The position numbers and the translations under genes are program-made. The notes below the pieces were generated by a model. That model made no database searches, was not told the origin of the DNA, and saw only the letters and a program-made list of their open reading frames with translations. A stretch of DNA of 64,000 bases from CBDCMJ01 sp965218875 (GTDB lineage: Bacteria > Chloroflexota > Dehalococcoidia > Lucifugimonadales > UBA3495), in assembly GCA_965218875.1 (NCBI GenBank), contig OZ244707.1, positions 1,550,001-1,614,000 on the forward strand, given 5' to 3'. Below, piece by piece: positions 17,485 to 26,580 of this stretch (within the stretch, counting starts at the first letter, position 1; every line of letters begins with the position of its first letter).

Positions 17485-19254
17485 ATGAAGACTAAACGGG
17501 TGCTGCTGCTACAGCCAGCGTCAACCGGCGGAAACTTCGAGTACATTGCCATACCTCGCCAGGGTATGCTCTTCCTGTCGGGCGCGCTGGCTCAGTGGGA
17601 CGGCGCCTATCGTTACGAGAGGGAGATTTGGTTCGAAGACCGGGTGGGACTGTTGGACCCTGACAAAGACCTGGATGGCGTCGACATCCTGATGGTTACC
17701 GCCTTGATTAACGAGGCCCCCCGGGGCTACGAGGTGGCCCGCCTGGCCAAGCAGCACCACCCCGGCCTGATAACCATCGGCGGCGGTCCCCAAATGGGGC
17801 CTTTGGCCGAGGAGGCCTTCGATTACGGCCATTTCGACGTGGTAGTGCAGCGGGAGGGAGAGGACATCATTGGCCAACTCTCCGACGTTCTCCTCACCTA
17901 TAGTGGCGGCCAACTCTACCAATACCTGGACAAGGTCCCTGGCATCAGCTACCGGCGCGACGGGCGGATCGTTCAGACCCGCAGGGCCGGGCTGGTCTCC
18001 CCGGACTTTGTGGAGCTTCCCGACTTCCACTCCATCAAGGGCCTGAGCCCGGCCAATCCCATGGCCGGCGGCGTGCTGGAGACGGTGCGGGGCTGCACCG
18101 AGAAGTGCAGCTACTGCCAGGTAATCCAGCAGTTCCTTGGTTACCGCCTGGTGTCCAGGGAAACGGAGCTCAAGCGGCTGCAACAGCTCCGGCGCATGGC
18201 CGAAGACGGGCTTATCCACTCCTCCCGAGGGGGCGTGTTCAACATCTTCATTTCCGACGACCTGCACCCGCCGCCGCTGAGGGCCGTCAAGTACCGCAAC
18301 GAGCGATTTGAACGGCTGAACGGCTGGAAAGACCACACTGAAGGCATGGCCCTGATCTGCCAGGCCCGCGCCGAGATCGGTCAAGACCCCGAAATGGCCC
18401 AGGCCATGTGGGACGCCAACATCCGGATGCTCTACGTGGGGGTAGAGTCGGACAACGCGGAAAACCTGAACGCCGTGGGCAAACGCCAGGACCCCGGCCA
18501 AACCCACCAGGACCTGGTCACCCTGAAGCGGGACGGGTTCGCCGTGGTGGCCATGACCATCATCGGCCTCCCCTATGACACCGAAGACAGCATCATGGCC
18601 TTGGCAGAGTGGGTCACCCAGATAAGCAAGTACCAGACGGCCAACCTGCTGACCCCCTTGCCCGCAACCTCCAACTGGAAGGATTTGACGCCGCTGAACG
18701 AAAACGGCGACCAGCTGCGGGAAGGCGAGATGCGGCCGTATCACCTCTACACCGGGCGGCAACTGGTCCACTACGATGAACGATGGACCATGGAAGAAAG
18801 CCGGGAATTGTTCGACAAGTACAACTCCAGGCTGAGCCCCGTCGACGACCTGTACGGGCGCATCTTCCGGATTCTCAAGAACTACCGGCTGCGCCTGGCC
18901 ACCACCGGCAAGGAGTGGGGCGACACCATCTCCACTCGCATCACCGAGGCCTCGGAAACCCTCCGCGGGTGGTCCGATCAAGACTTCGGCGGAAACATTC
19001 CGCAGCGCGTGGGCGAGTTGGTGGAGACGTTGCGCTCGGTGTCTCAACCCCTGGCCAATGCCAGGCGCGAGGTGGCCGAATCGGTGAGTGTCCGGGTCAG
19101 CGAGCTGACGGAGTCGCTGCAAACCCTGTCGGACCCTCTCAAGCCGGCAAGCCCCGAGTTGGCGGCCAACATCTCCGGCCGCATCACGGAGCTCAACGAC
19201 TTGCTCAACGTCGTGGCCGCGGACCCCAAGCGGAAAAAGACCCCTAGCAGCTAA
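17485..19254 (+). CDS. B12-binding-domain radical SAM protein with repeated helical C-terminal tail
   Basis: A 589-residue protein from the Met at 17485 (MKTKRVLLLQP); the open frame extends upstream to 17413. Residues about 1-140 form a cobalamin-binding-like Rossmann domain (DILMVTALINEAPRGYEVARL, ITIGGGPQMG). The radical SAM domain follows, with the 4Fe-4S motif RGCTEKCSYCQ (CxxxCxxC) and the later strand MLYVGVESDN and AMTIIGLPYDT. Such enzymes perform methylation or other radical chemistry. Residues about 490-580 contain four imperfect repeats of about 28 residues (ISTRITEASETLRGW, PQRVGELVETLRSVSQPL, SVRVSELTESLQTLSDPL, SGRITELNDLLN), amphipathic and apolipoprotein-like. This suggests membrane or protein-surface attachment. 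The substrate is unknown. Confidence 0.88.
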   Translation: MKTKRVLLLQPASTGGNFEYIAIPRQGMLFLSGALAQWDGAYRYEREIWFEDRVGLLDPDKDLDGVDILMVTALINEAPRGYEVARLAKQHHPGLITIGGGPQMGPLAEEAFDYGHFDVVVQREGEDIIGQLSDVLLTYSGGQLYQYLDKVPGISYRRDGRIVQTRRAGLVSPDFVELPDFHSIKGLSPANPMAGGVLETVRGCTEKCSYCQVIQQFLGYRLVSRETELKRLQQLRRMAEDGLIHSSRGGVFNIFISDDLHPPPLRAVKYRNERFERLNGWKDHTEGMALICQARAEIGQDPEMAQAMWDANIRMLYVGVESDNAENLNAVGKRQDPGQTHQDLVTLKRDGFAVVAMTIIGLPYDTEDSIMALAEWVTQISKYQTANLLTPLPATSNWKDLTPLNENGDQLREGEMRPYHLYTGRQLVHYDERWTMEESRELFDKYNSRLSPVDDLYGRIFRILKNYRLRLATTGKEWGDTISTRITEASETLRGWSDQDFGGNIPQRVGELVETLRSVSQPLANARREVAESVSVRVSELTESLQTLSDPLKPASPELAANISGRITELNDLLNVVAADPKRKKTPSS

Positions 19255-19378
19255 GGGCAGTGGAGGCCGCGGGTGAGGAAAGGCTCGCCGCCGGGGATAC
19301 GGAGGCGCCGTGAGGCGCATCGTGAATAAGCTTTGGGGTCGCCCTGCCGCAGAATTTGACGGGGTTGCTTAGCTTAAC

Positions 19379-20635
19379 TTGGTAGTCAGCAACGACCGAC
19401 GGGTATTCGTCACCGGGATGGGCGTGGTGAGTCCTCTGGGCCTGGATGCCGAGTCCACCTGGGCCGGGGTAGCCAAGGGAAAGTCCGGGGTCGACCTCAT
19501 CCAAGCCTTCGATACCGAGGGGTATGACACCCGCTTCGCCGCCGAGGTCAAAGGCTTCGACCCCGAGAGTTACCTGGACCGCAAAGACGCGCGGCGCATG
19601 GACCGCTTCGCCCAGTTCGCTGTAGTGGCGGCCCAGGCCGCGTGCCTGCAGGCGCAATTGAAGCCCGACGACGATTCCTACCAGGTGGGGGTCATCGTCG
19701 GCAGCGGCATCGGCGGCATCATCACCCTTTCCCAGCAATTTGACGTCCTGAAGGAGCGCGGCCCCAAGCGAGTCAGTCCCTTCTTGATCCCCATGATGTT
19801 GGCTGACATGGCGTCGGCCCAGGTATCAATGGTCACCGGCTCCATGGGCGCCAACTACTGCACCGTTTCCTCTTGTTCCAGCGGCGCCGACGCGCTGGGG
19901 CAGGGCTGGGAAATGATCCGCCGGGGGCAACAGGAAGTGGTCCTGGCCGGGGGCAGCGAGGCCCCCGTTTACCCCGTGGCGGTCGCCGGGTTCAACGCCA
20001 TGCGGGCGCTGTCCCGGTTTAACGAAAATCCGCAGAGAGCCAGCCGGCCCTTCGATTCGCAACGGGACGGCTTCGTCATTGGCGAGGGCGCGGCGGTCCT
20101 GGTGTTGGAGAGCGGCGCCAGCGTCCGGCGGCGGGGCATGACCCCATTGGCCGAAATTCGCGGCTACGCGGCCACCTCCGACGCCCACCACCTCACGGAG
20201 CCGGCGCCCGCGGGCGACAGCGCCGCCACCGCCATGAAAATGGCCCTGGCTGCGGCCGACATCGCGCCGCCGAAGGTCGACTACATCAACGCCCACGGCA
20301 CCTCTACTCCCCTCAACGACCGGCAGGAGACGAAAGCCATCAAGCTGGCCTTGGGCGAAGACGCCTACCGCATACCCATCAGCTCCAGCAAATCGATGAC
20401 CGGGCATCTGCTGGGGGCGGGGGGCGCCCTGGAGGCGGCGATTTGCGTCATGTCCATGGGGCGCGGCCTGATCCCCCCGACCATCAACCTGGTGAATCCC
20501 GACCCCGAATGTGACCTGGACTACGTGCCCAACCACGCCCGCCCTGCCGAAGTCAAAGTGGCGATGAGCAACTCCTTCGGTTTCGGCGGGCACAACTCAG
20601 TGCTGGTTTTCACGGCTCCGGACCTGGAGACGTGA
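19379..20635 (+). CDS. fabF: Beta-ketoacyl-ACP synthase II
   Basis: A 418-residue condensing enzyme of fatty-acid elongation that joins acyl chains to malonyl-ACP. The catalytic triad is visible: Cys in TVSSCSSGADALGQG, His in NAHGTSTPLND and His in KSMTGHLLGAGG. The C-terminus has NSFGFGGHNSVLVF. The residues before the active Cys (TVSS rather than NTAC) are slightly divergent. The start is a TTG at 19379 (MVVSNDRRVFVTGMG), with no strong RBS, so it may be a few codons off. Its stop overlaps the start of recJ by 4 nt (GTGA), so the two genes are translationally coupled. Confidence 0.95.
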   Translation: MVVSNDRRVFVTGMGVVSPLGLDAESTWAGVAKGKSGVDLIQAFDTEGYDTRFAAEVKGFDPESYLDRKDARRMDRFAQFAVVAAQAACLQAQLKPDDDSYQVGVIVGSGIGGIITLSQQFDVLKERGPKRVSPFLIPMMLADMASAQVSMVTGSMGANYCTVSSCSSGADALGQGWEMIRRGQQEVVLAGGSEAPVYPVAVAGFNAMRALSRFNENPQRASRPFDSQRDGFVIGEGAAVLVLESGASVRRRGMTPLAEIRGYAATSDAHHLTEPAPAGDSAATAMKMALAAADIAPPKVDYINAHGTSTPLNDRQETKAIKLALGEDAYRIPISSSKSMTGHLLGAGGALEAAICVMSMGRGLIPPTINLVNPDPECDLDYVPNHARPAEVKVAMSNSFGFGGHNSVLVFTAPDLET

Positions 20636-22341
20636 CCGCCACACCCCCGCTTGCAGGGGCCAAACTCTGGGAACTCCCGCCCCCCGTGGGCAGTCATTCG
20701 TTGCCTCTTGACCTGCCTCCCGCGGCGGTAAAGGTGCTGTTGCGCCGGGGCATGGACACCCCCGACAAGCTGCGGATGTTGCTGGCGCCGCCCTATCGTT
20801 TGCCCTACGACCCGCTGCGCTTGTCCGGCATGGACCGGGCGTTGCAGCGCCTATACCGCGCCCTCAGCCGGGAGGAACCGGTGGGTGTGTTCGGGGACTT
20901 CGACGTTGACGGCCTGACCGGCTCGGCCATCGTTGCCGAGGGCCTGGAAGCGTTCGGATTGCGGGTGATTCCCTACCTGCCCCATCGCTCAGCAGAGGGC
21001 CACGGCCTGTCCAAGGCCGCCATCGACCACCTGGCCGGCCTGGGAGCGAGCCTGATTGTGACCGTGGACTGTGGGGTAACCTCGGTGGCGGAGGTTGCCT
21101 ATGCCAGGCAACTGGGCGCAGACGTGATCATCACCGACCACCACGTGCCCCAGGATGATCTGCCCGATGCGACCGCGGTAGTAGACCCCATGCTGCCCGG
21201 CGGCGCCTATCCCTTTCGCGGACTGTGCGGCGCGGGGCTGGCGTTCAAGCTAGTCCAGGGTCTTTACCAGTACCACGGACAGCCCTGGCCCAACAGTCTG
21301 TTGGAGCTTGCCGCCCTGGGGACCATCGCCGACTTGGTCCCCCTGGTGGACGAGAACCGGTACCTGGTACGGGAAGGCCTGGTGCGGTTGGCCCAGACGC
21401 AGCGGCCGGGGCTTCAGGCCTTGTACCGGCTCGCCGGCATCCAGGGGCAGCCCTTGACCACCGAGACTGTGTCCTTCAGCGTGTCTCCCAGGCTCAACGC
21501 CGCCGGAAGGATGGGCCATGCTATGGACAGCTATCGGCTGCTCACCACCAGGTCTGCCTCGGAAGCGGAAAGCTTGGCCGAAAAGCTGGAGGCCATGAAC
21601 CTGCGGCGCCGAGAGTTGACCGAGGAGGTCATGGAGCGGGCCAACCGGCAGGTCCAAGCCGAGATGGCCTCCGGGGAGCTTCCGGCGTTTCTCGTGATTT
21701 CGGTTGACGGCATCACCAGGGGGGTTGCCGGCCTGGTGGCCGGGCGCTTGGCCGAGAGGTTCAGACGTCCGGCGGTCGCCGTCACCATGGAGGACGGATT
21801 GGCTGTTGGCAGCGGGCGCAGCATCCCGGAGTTCGATCTATTCCAGGCCTTCTCGGATTGCCGGGATATGTTTGTTAGATTCGGCGGCCACGCCCAGGCT
21901 GCGGGTTTCACCGTGGACGGCGACAAGCTGCCGCAGCTCCGGGAAAGGCTGGTCCTGGCCGCCGAGAAGTCATTGGATGCCCGCGACATGGAGCCGCGGC
22001 TGGAGTTGGACGCCGAAATCGGGTTCACGGAGTTGAGCGCAGAGTTTCTCAGTTGGTTGGAAACCCTGGAGCCCTTCGGCCCGGGTAATCCCCAGCCGGT
22101 GTTCCTCACCCGGGGGGCTCAGGTGCTGGAAGCTCGCACCATGGGCGCTTCCGGGCAGCACCTGAGCTTGAAGGTCGCCCACCAGGGCCAGGTCTGGAGC
22201 GTGTTGGCGTTTTACCAGGCCCACCGGTGGGTCGCCGGAGCGCGGACGGTGGACCTGGCCTACACCGTGAATCGCGACCACTGGCAGGGGGTGGAGCGGG
22301 TGAACCTGAAGGCGGTGGACTTCCGGGTTGAGGGTCCCTAG
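20632..22341 (+). CDS. recJ: Single-stranded-DNA-specific exonuclease RecJ
   Basis: A 569-residue DHH/DHHA1 phosphoesterase that degrades single-stranded DNA 5' to 3' during recombination and mismatch repair. Metal-binding motifs are GDFDVDG (about 88-94), VTVDCGVTS, TDHH (about 168-171) and LGTIADLVPL. The DHHA1 motif FGGHAQAAGF is near residue 415-425, and the C-terminal OB domain ends FYQAHRWVAGARTVDLAY. The length is typical. It begins with GTG overlapping the fabF stop codon. Confidence 0.95.
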   Translation: MTATPPLAGAKLWELPPPVGSHSLPLDLPPAAVKVLLRRGMDTPDKLRMLLAPPYRLPYDPLRLSGMDRALQRLYRALSREEPVGVFGDFDVDGLTGSAIVAEGLEAFGLRVIPYLPHRSAEGHGLSKAAIDHLAGLGASLIVTVDCGVTSVAEVAYARQLGADVIITDHHVPQDDLPDATAVVDPMLPGGAYPFRGLCGAGLAFKLVQGLYQYHGQPWPNSLLELAALGTIADLVPLVDENRYLVREGLVRLAQTQRPGLQALYRLAGIQGQPLTTETVSFSVSPRLNAAGRMGHAMDSYRLLTTRSASEAESLAEKLEAMNLRRRELTEEVMERANRQVQAEMASGELPAFLVISVDGITRGVAGLVAGRLAERFRRPAVAVTMEDGLAVGSGRSIPEFDLFQAFSDCRDMFVRFGGHAQAAGFTVDGDKLPQLRERLVLAAEKSLDARDMEPRLELDAEIGFTELSAEFLSWLETLEPFGPGNPQPVFLTRGAQVLEARTMGASGQHLSLKVAHQGQVWSVLAFYQAHRWVAGARTVDLAYTVNRDHWQGVERVNLKAVDFRVEGP

Positions 22342-22431
22342 GTGATTTTCCCGGTCCCAGACGCCGTAGACTCGGCCCTATGCCGCCGCGCTTCTCCCCG
22401 GCTCGCTCCCCGGAAACTGTCCCAGGTCTAA

Positions 22432-23358
22432 TTAGGAGTTGCCCGCCCGCCTCTTTGGTTTCTGCCCCTGTCCCGTTTTGGGAGGTTCGGCTGGGACCAA
22501 CTGGGCTTTGTACATGAGCAACGGGACGGTCACCACCATCACCAACAGCGCGATGATCTGCGCCTCGTTGAGCGGTCCGTACTGGCTGTATTCCTTGCGC
22601 AGGAAACTCAAGCAGAAACGGCCCACCGAGTAGGTCGCCAGGTACAGGGCGAAGAACATCCCCGGCGGGTGGAGCCGCTTGCGCAGGGGCCAGAGGGCGG
22701 CCAGAATGGCCAGGTCCATCAGCAGCTCGTAGGCCACCGCGGGATGGGTGGCGCCCGGCCCGAAGGACTGCTCGCACGCCAGGCTCTGCCGCTCCGGGTG
22801 AGTATAGATAACTCCCCAGGGCAGGCCGGTGGCCTTGGCGCAGTGCTCCCCGTTGATGATGTCGCCCACCCTCCCGATGGCCTGGGCCACCAGCATCGCC
22901 GGGGCGGCTATATCGGCGAGACGCCCCACGCTGGGTAGGGGAGACTTGACGGGTTCTCCCAGGAACCGGAAGTAGCGGCGCCAGGCCTCCAGGCAGAACC
23001 GGGAGTTGCGAATGACCATGTAGGCCGCGGCGAACACAAAGCCGCCCAGTATCGCGCCGTAGATGGTTACACCGCCGGACCACACGTAAAGGATTCTCAC
23101 CGGGTCCTGTCCGTAGAAGCTCCAGGCGTCGATTACGTGCAGCAGCCTGGCCCCAACGACCCCGCCAAGGATTCCCCAGAAGGCCACCGCGTAGATGGCG
23201 TCGGAGTTAAACCCCTCCCTGGAGCCCCAGCGGACCACCAGGAATACCGCCACCACCACGGCGGCGAAGGTCATAAACCCGTGCCAAGACAACGCCAGGC
23301 CGCCGCCGTCGATGAGGTTGGGATTAATCCCGATCGATATCGATTCCAGCACTGTCAT
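22432..23358 (-). CDS. lgt: Prolipoprotein diacylglyceryl transferase
   Basis: A 308-residue integral membrane enzyme that transfers diacylglycerol from phosphatidylglycerol to the lipobox Cys of prolipoproteins, the first step of lipoprotein maturation. The signature AQAIGRVGDIINGEHC is at about 155-170, close to the family motif GRxGNFxNxE with Asp in place of Asn. Other conserved parts are the N-terminal WHGFMTF, RLLHVIDAWSFY and GGVTIYGAILGG. About seven membrane helices fit. It probably serves the several lipoproteins encoded in this window. Confidence 0.95.
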   Translation of the reverse strand: MTVLESISIGINPNLIDGGGLALSWHGFMTFAAVVVAVFLVVRWGSREGFNSDAIYAVAFWGILGGVVGARLLHVIDAWSFYGQDPVRILYVWSGGVTIYGAILGGFVFAAAYMVIRNSRFCLEAWRRYFRFLGEPVKSPLPSVGRLADIAAPAMLVAQAIGRVGDIINGEHCAKATGLPWGVIYTHPERQSLACEQSFGPGATHPAVAYELLMDLAILAALWPLRKRLHPPGMFFALYLATYSVGRFCLSFLRKEYSQYGPLNEAQIIALLVMVVTVPLLMYKAQLVPAEPPKTGQGQKPKRRAGNS

Positions 23359-23422
23359 TACTCAGCCTTGGTCTTGGTTCCCCTCGCGCCCATGGGACCA
23401 TGCGCCGGAGGCGGCCGCGGGG

Positions 23423-24304
23423 CTATAGCGCGTCATCCCCGGTCGCCTGGCCGGTGGTCACCGTTTGGACCAGGTGCACGCCAACCCGGTGGCCTTGCAG
23501 GGCGGCGGAAGTTTTTTGGAACTCCTCTTGGTCCGAGGACAGGGCGAACAGGGCAGGCCCCGCTCCCGAGAGGTGAAACCTGCCCGGCGCCAGGTCGTTC
23601 AGGGCTTGTTGCACCCGGCCCAGATCCAAGAAAGCCTGGGTGGCAACCTCTTCGAAGACGTTGTGCACCGCCGCTCCAGCGGAGTGTGCTACGGACCGGC
23701 CGCCCAGGAGGATTTCAACCATGCGCCGGGTGACCCCCCCGTCGCTGTAGTGCGCCGGCGTCAAGTAGCCGAACATAGTGGCGGTCTTGTTGGGCAATGT
23801 CACTCCGGGGCACACTAGGGTGACGGCCAAGCGGGGCGGCGGCGGCAGCGGCGTCACCTGCTCTCCGCGGCCTTGGACCAGGGCGGCCCCGCCCCAAAGG
23901 AAGTATGGCACGTCGGACCCAAGTCCCGCCGCCACTTCCGCCAACTCTTCCTTGGGCAAGTCCAACCCCCAGAACCGGTTCAAGGCCGCCAGGGCGCAGG
24001 CCGCGTCGCTGCTCCCTCCACCCAGCCCCATGCTAGTGGGAATGCGCTTCTCTATGCGGATGCGGGCTTGCGGCTCTATCCCGCCGCGTTGGGCCAGGTC
24101 CAGCGCCGCCTGCCACACCAGGTTGGCCTCGCCGTTCAACGAGGAGTCGTTACACTCCACCTGCAGCGTGGGTGCGGGGAGAATCTCCAAGCTGTCGGCC
24201 AAATCGACGGTTTGCAAAATGCTTCTGATCTCGTGATACCCGTCGGGGCGGCGTCCCAGCACCTCGAGGGTGAGATTTAGCTTGGCGAATGCCCGAGTTC
24301 TCAA
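23423..24304 (-). CDS. ispE: 4-diphosphocytidyl-2-C-methyl-D-erythritol kinase
   Basis: GHMP kinase of the MEP isoprenoid pathway; phosphorylates CDP-methylerythritol. The N-terminus RTRAFAKLNLTLEVLGRRPDGYHEIRSI and the ATP-binding loop PTSMGLGGGSSDAACALAAL are diagnostic. The frame is open to a Met at 24367, but family members normally begin right before the FAKLNL segment. A TTG at 24304 that overlaps the rsmA stop (TTGA) fits this best and gives 293 residues. An ATG at 24337 is the alternative. It lies directly downstream of rsmA on the same strand, a frequent bacterial arrangement. Confidence 0.93.
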   Translation of the reverse strand: MRTRAFAKLNLTLEVLGRRPDGYHEIRSILQTVDLADSLEILPAPTLQVECNDSSLNGEANLVWQAALDLAQRGGIEPQARIRIEKRIPTSMGLGGGSSDAACALAALNRFWGLDLPKEELAEVAAGLGSDVPYFLWGGAALVQGRGEQVTPLPPPPRLAVTLVCPGVTLPNKTATMFGYLTPAHYSDGGVTRRMVEILLGGRSVAHSAGAAVHNVFEEVATQAFLDLGRVQQALNDLAPGRFHLSGAGPALFALSSDQEEFQKTSAALQGHRVGVHLVQTVTTGQATGDDAL

Positions 24305-25149
24305 GCCGGCCCAGCCGTCAGCCGGGAGTTCGTCCATGCCTGGCAGGCATGGTAGATCGAAGCCCACTCGGCCAGGGATAGGGTGGCCGGCCTCCGGCTT
24401 CCGTCCACGCCGGCGCCGGCCAAGACCTGCGCCGCGTCCTCTCCGGAAATGCCCAGACCTTGGGCGAGGGAGTTGCGCAATTGCTTTCGCGGCGCGGAAA
24501 ATCCCGCCCGCACCACGGCCAAGAACTCCGCGTCGCTGGCTACGTCGACGGCGGGGCTCGGCCTCACGTCCAGCCGCACCACGGCCGAGACAACCTTGGG
24601 CGGAGGCCGGAAGGCCCTCGCCGGCACACGGCAGACCAGCCTTGGCTCCGCGTAGTACTGTACTGCGACGGAGAGCATCCCCATCTTGCCAGGGGCCGCC
24701 GCCATAGACTGGGCGACCTCCTCTTGCAGCGTCACCACCACCAGCCGCGGCTTGACCGATGCCTCCAGGAACCGCCTGACGATGGGATTGGCGGCATAGT
24801 AGGGAAGGTTCCCCACGACCTTGTAGGCGGTGTTCGGGGCCAGGACCTCGCCCGGGTCCAGCCGCCGGGCGTCGGCCTCGATGACGGCCAGGTTGGGGGG
24901 GTTGCCCAGGCGGTCGGGCAGAGCTTGCGCCAGCCGGCGGTCAAGCTCCACCGCCACGACCCTGGCGCCGCGCTCCAACAGCCGCCGGGTGAGGGCGCCC
25001 GTACCGGGGCCGACTTCCAAGACCACGTCTTGTGACTCGATCTCTGCCGCGGCGACAATGTGGCTTAGTACCCGGTTGTCCAGCAGGAAGTGTTGGCCCA
25101 AGGCTTTGCGGGGTTTGATTGCCCGCGCCGGCTGCGTGCTCACCAACAA
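24301..25149 (-). CDS. rsmA: 16S rRNA dimethyladenosine transferase
   Basis: A 282-residue methyltransferase (KsgA) that dimethylates two adjacent adenosines in helix 45 of 16S rRNA. Conserved parts are ALGQHFLLDNRVLSHIV, SAM motif I in VLEVGPGTGALTRRLLE, and the catalytic-loop motif GNLPYYAANPIV. The C-terminus carries the small helical domain (FSAPRKQLRNSLAQGL). It ends within ispE with a 4-nt overlap. The SRP RNA gene lies about 134 nt upstream on the same strand. Confidence 0.95.
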   Translation of the reverse strand: MLVSTQPARAIKPRKALGQHFLLDNRVLSHIVAAAEIESQDVVLEVGPGTGALTRRLLERGARVVAVELDRRLAQALPDRLGNPPNLAVIEADARRLDPGEVLAPNTAYKVVGNLPYYAANPIVRRFLEASVKPRLVVVTLQEEVAQSMAAAPGKMGMLSVAVQYYAEPRLVCRVPARAFRPPPKVVSAVVRLDVRPSPAVDVASDAEFLAVVRAGFSAPRKQLRNSLAQGLGISGEDAAQVLAGAGVDGSRRPATLSLAEWASIYHACQAWTNSRLTAGPA

Positions 25150-25283
25150 ACCATCTCACACAACGCCCGGGCCGTCATGGTTGGCGTCTCGACTGGGCTG
25201 ACGGGACTAGTAGCGGATGCTCCCTGCGGGGCTGCGGGGGTCCTGCGCACCGCAGGCGCGGGCCAGCCAGCCGGTGGCGTTGA

Positions 25284-25550
25284 GACCGCGCACCTCCCTT
25301 CGACAACGGCCACTAGGCGTGTCGCAGGCCAGAACTCAGGCCAGGCACTCCCACGGCACCCGTAGTATCCTGTTGACCGTTGCTTCCTTCCGGACCTGGC
25401 GGGGTTCACAAGTCTACGCCGCGTGGGACCCAGCCTTCAGCGTTCCGGTCCCTTGACATGGGCCTACCGGCGAAGCCTAGGGGAGGAGTTCAACCCCGCT
25501 GTAGCGGATTGCGAGTTCAGGGCACCGCTAGCTCCCCGTTTAGCGCGGCC
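25284..25550 (-). ncRNA. ffs: Signal recognition particle RNA, bacterial large type
   Basis: The minus strand contains the invariant SRP54-binding helix 8 core CAGGTCCGGAAGGAAGCA (around 25378-25398), flanked by complementary arms (GGCTGGGTCCCACG and CGTGGGAGTGCCTGGCC). Further upstream it carries an Alu domain. The conserved segments are CGGGGAGCTAGCGGTGCCC and CGCAATCCGCTACAGCGGGG, which match Bacillus-type scRNA. The 5' end GGCCGCGC (25550) can pair with GTGCGCGGT at the 3' end (about 25284), giving about 267 nt. The RNA is the scaffold for Ffh in co-translational membrane targeting. Confidence 0.92.
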
Positions 25551-25558
25551 TCGATACC

Positions 25559-25587
25559 ATGGTAGGTTAGGCATTGGGCCGTGTCAA
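25559..25587 (-). promoter_or_regulatory. Sigma70-type promoter of the SRP RNA gene
   Basis: On the minus strand a perfect TTGACA (25587-25582) is separated by exactly 17 nt from TACCAT (25564-25559). The inferred RNA 5' end at 25550 lies eight or nine nt beyond. Spacing and position fit a strong constitutive promoter. Confidence 0.75.
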
Positions 25588-25684
25588 ATGCCCCAATTGA
25601 CCCGTGAGACGCTTTCCGTTTCCTCTTCGATGCCCCCGGTGTTAGAATTGCCTCACTCAATGGGGGGAGTCCGACGCGACAATC

Positions 25685-26548
25685 ATGCAAGCCAGAAAAG
25701 CCGTCATACCCGCTGCCGGGTTGGGCACCCGGTTCCTGCCGGTGACCAAGTCGGTGCCCAAAGAGCTCTTGCCGATTCTCGACAAGCCCATGCTCCAGTA
25801 CGTTGTCGAGGAGGCCGCCGAGGCCGGGGTGGAGGAGGTGATCGTCGTAGTGTCCCCCGGAAAGGAGTCCATAGCGTCGTACTTCCAGTCCCAACCGGAG
25901 CTTGAGGACCGGCTGGCTGAGTCCGGCGCATCGGGCCTGCTGGAGAAGGTGCACCGGGCGGCCCACCTGGCCCATGTTTCTTTCGTGGTGCAACAGCAAC
26001 CCCTGGGACTGGGCCACGCCGTCCTGACGGCCCGCGACGCGGTGGGCAACGAGCCGTTCGTGGTTATCCTGCCCGACGACATCGTGGTCCACAACCCCGG
26101 GGTGGTGTCCCAGATTGCCGCCGCCGGCGAACGGCTGGGGGCGGGAGTCGTTGCCGTGGAGGCCGTGGCCTGGGACCTGGTCCACAACTACGGGGTGGTG
26201 GAGGGCGGCCCGGCGGAAGACCGGGCGTTCCAAATTCGCGGCTTGGTGGAAAAACCGCCGAGGGAGGAGGCCCCATCCAACTTGGCCATCGTGGGGCGGT
26301 ATCTCTTGCCCCCGGAGATTTTCGAGTGCCTGGAGCACACCGCTCCCGGCGCCAAGGGCGAGATCCAACTGACCGACGCGCTCCTGTTGCTGCTGGAACG
26401 TCAGGAGTTGTACGCCTACCAGTTCCAGGGCCGGCGCTACGACGGCGGCACGCCCATGGGGCTGCTGCGGGCGTCCTTGGAGTTCGCCCTGGCCCGGGAG
26501 GACACCCGGACCGCCGCCAGATCGCTGCTCGACGGGGTCGCACCCTAG
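25685..26548 (+). CDS. galU: UTP-glucose-1-phosphate uridylyltransferase
   Basis: A 287-residue nucleotidyltransferase making UDP-glucose for polysaccharide and glycolipid synthesis. Diagnostic parts are KAVIPAAGLGTRFLPVTKSVPKEL.PI.DKPMLQYVVEEA at the N-terminus, QQPLGLGHAVLTAR, VILPDDIV, KGEIQLTDAL and GRRYDGGTPMGLLRA. The length is standard. The start ATG (MQARKAVIPA) is the natural one. A plus-strand TAGAAT near 25640 could serve as its -10 element. It is divergent from the SRP RNA promoter. Confidence 0.95.
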   Translation: MQARKAVIPAAGLGTRFLPVTKSVPKELLPILDKPMLQYVVEEAAEAGVEEVIVVVSPGKESIASYFQSQPELEDRLAESGASGLLEKVHRAAHLAHVSFVVQQQPLGLGHAVLTARDAVGNEPFVVILPDDIVVHNPGVVSQIAAAGERLGAGVVAVEAVAWDLVHNYGVVEGGPAEDRAFQIRGLVEKPPREEAPSNLAIVGRYLLPPEIFECLEHTAPGAKGEIQLTDALLLLLERQELYAYQFQGRRYDGGTPMGLLRASLEFALAREDTRTAARSLLDGVAP

Positions 26549-26580
26549 CTAGCGCGCCGGCGGCCCCGGCGGGAGGACCA

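Noticed and set aside
17521..19320. 599-codon open frame on the minus strand opposite the radical SAM gene
   Set aside because: Low-complexity composition and antisense to a gene with clear CxxxCxxC and B12 motifs.
25339..25435. Small (about 97-nt) SRP RNA boundaries
   Set aside because: Only the S-domain hairpin fits that size; the upstream Alu-domain motifs and promoter position show the RNA is the large type of about 267 nt.
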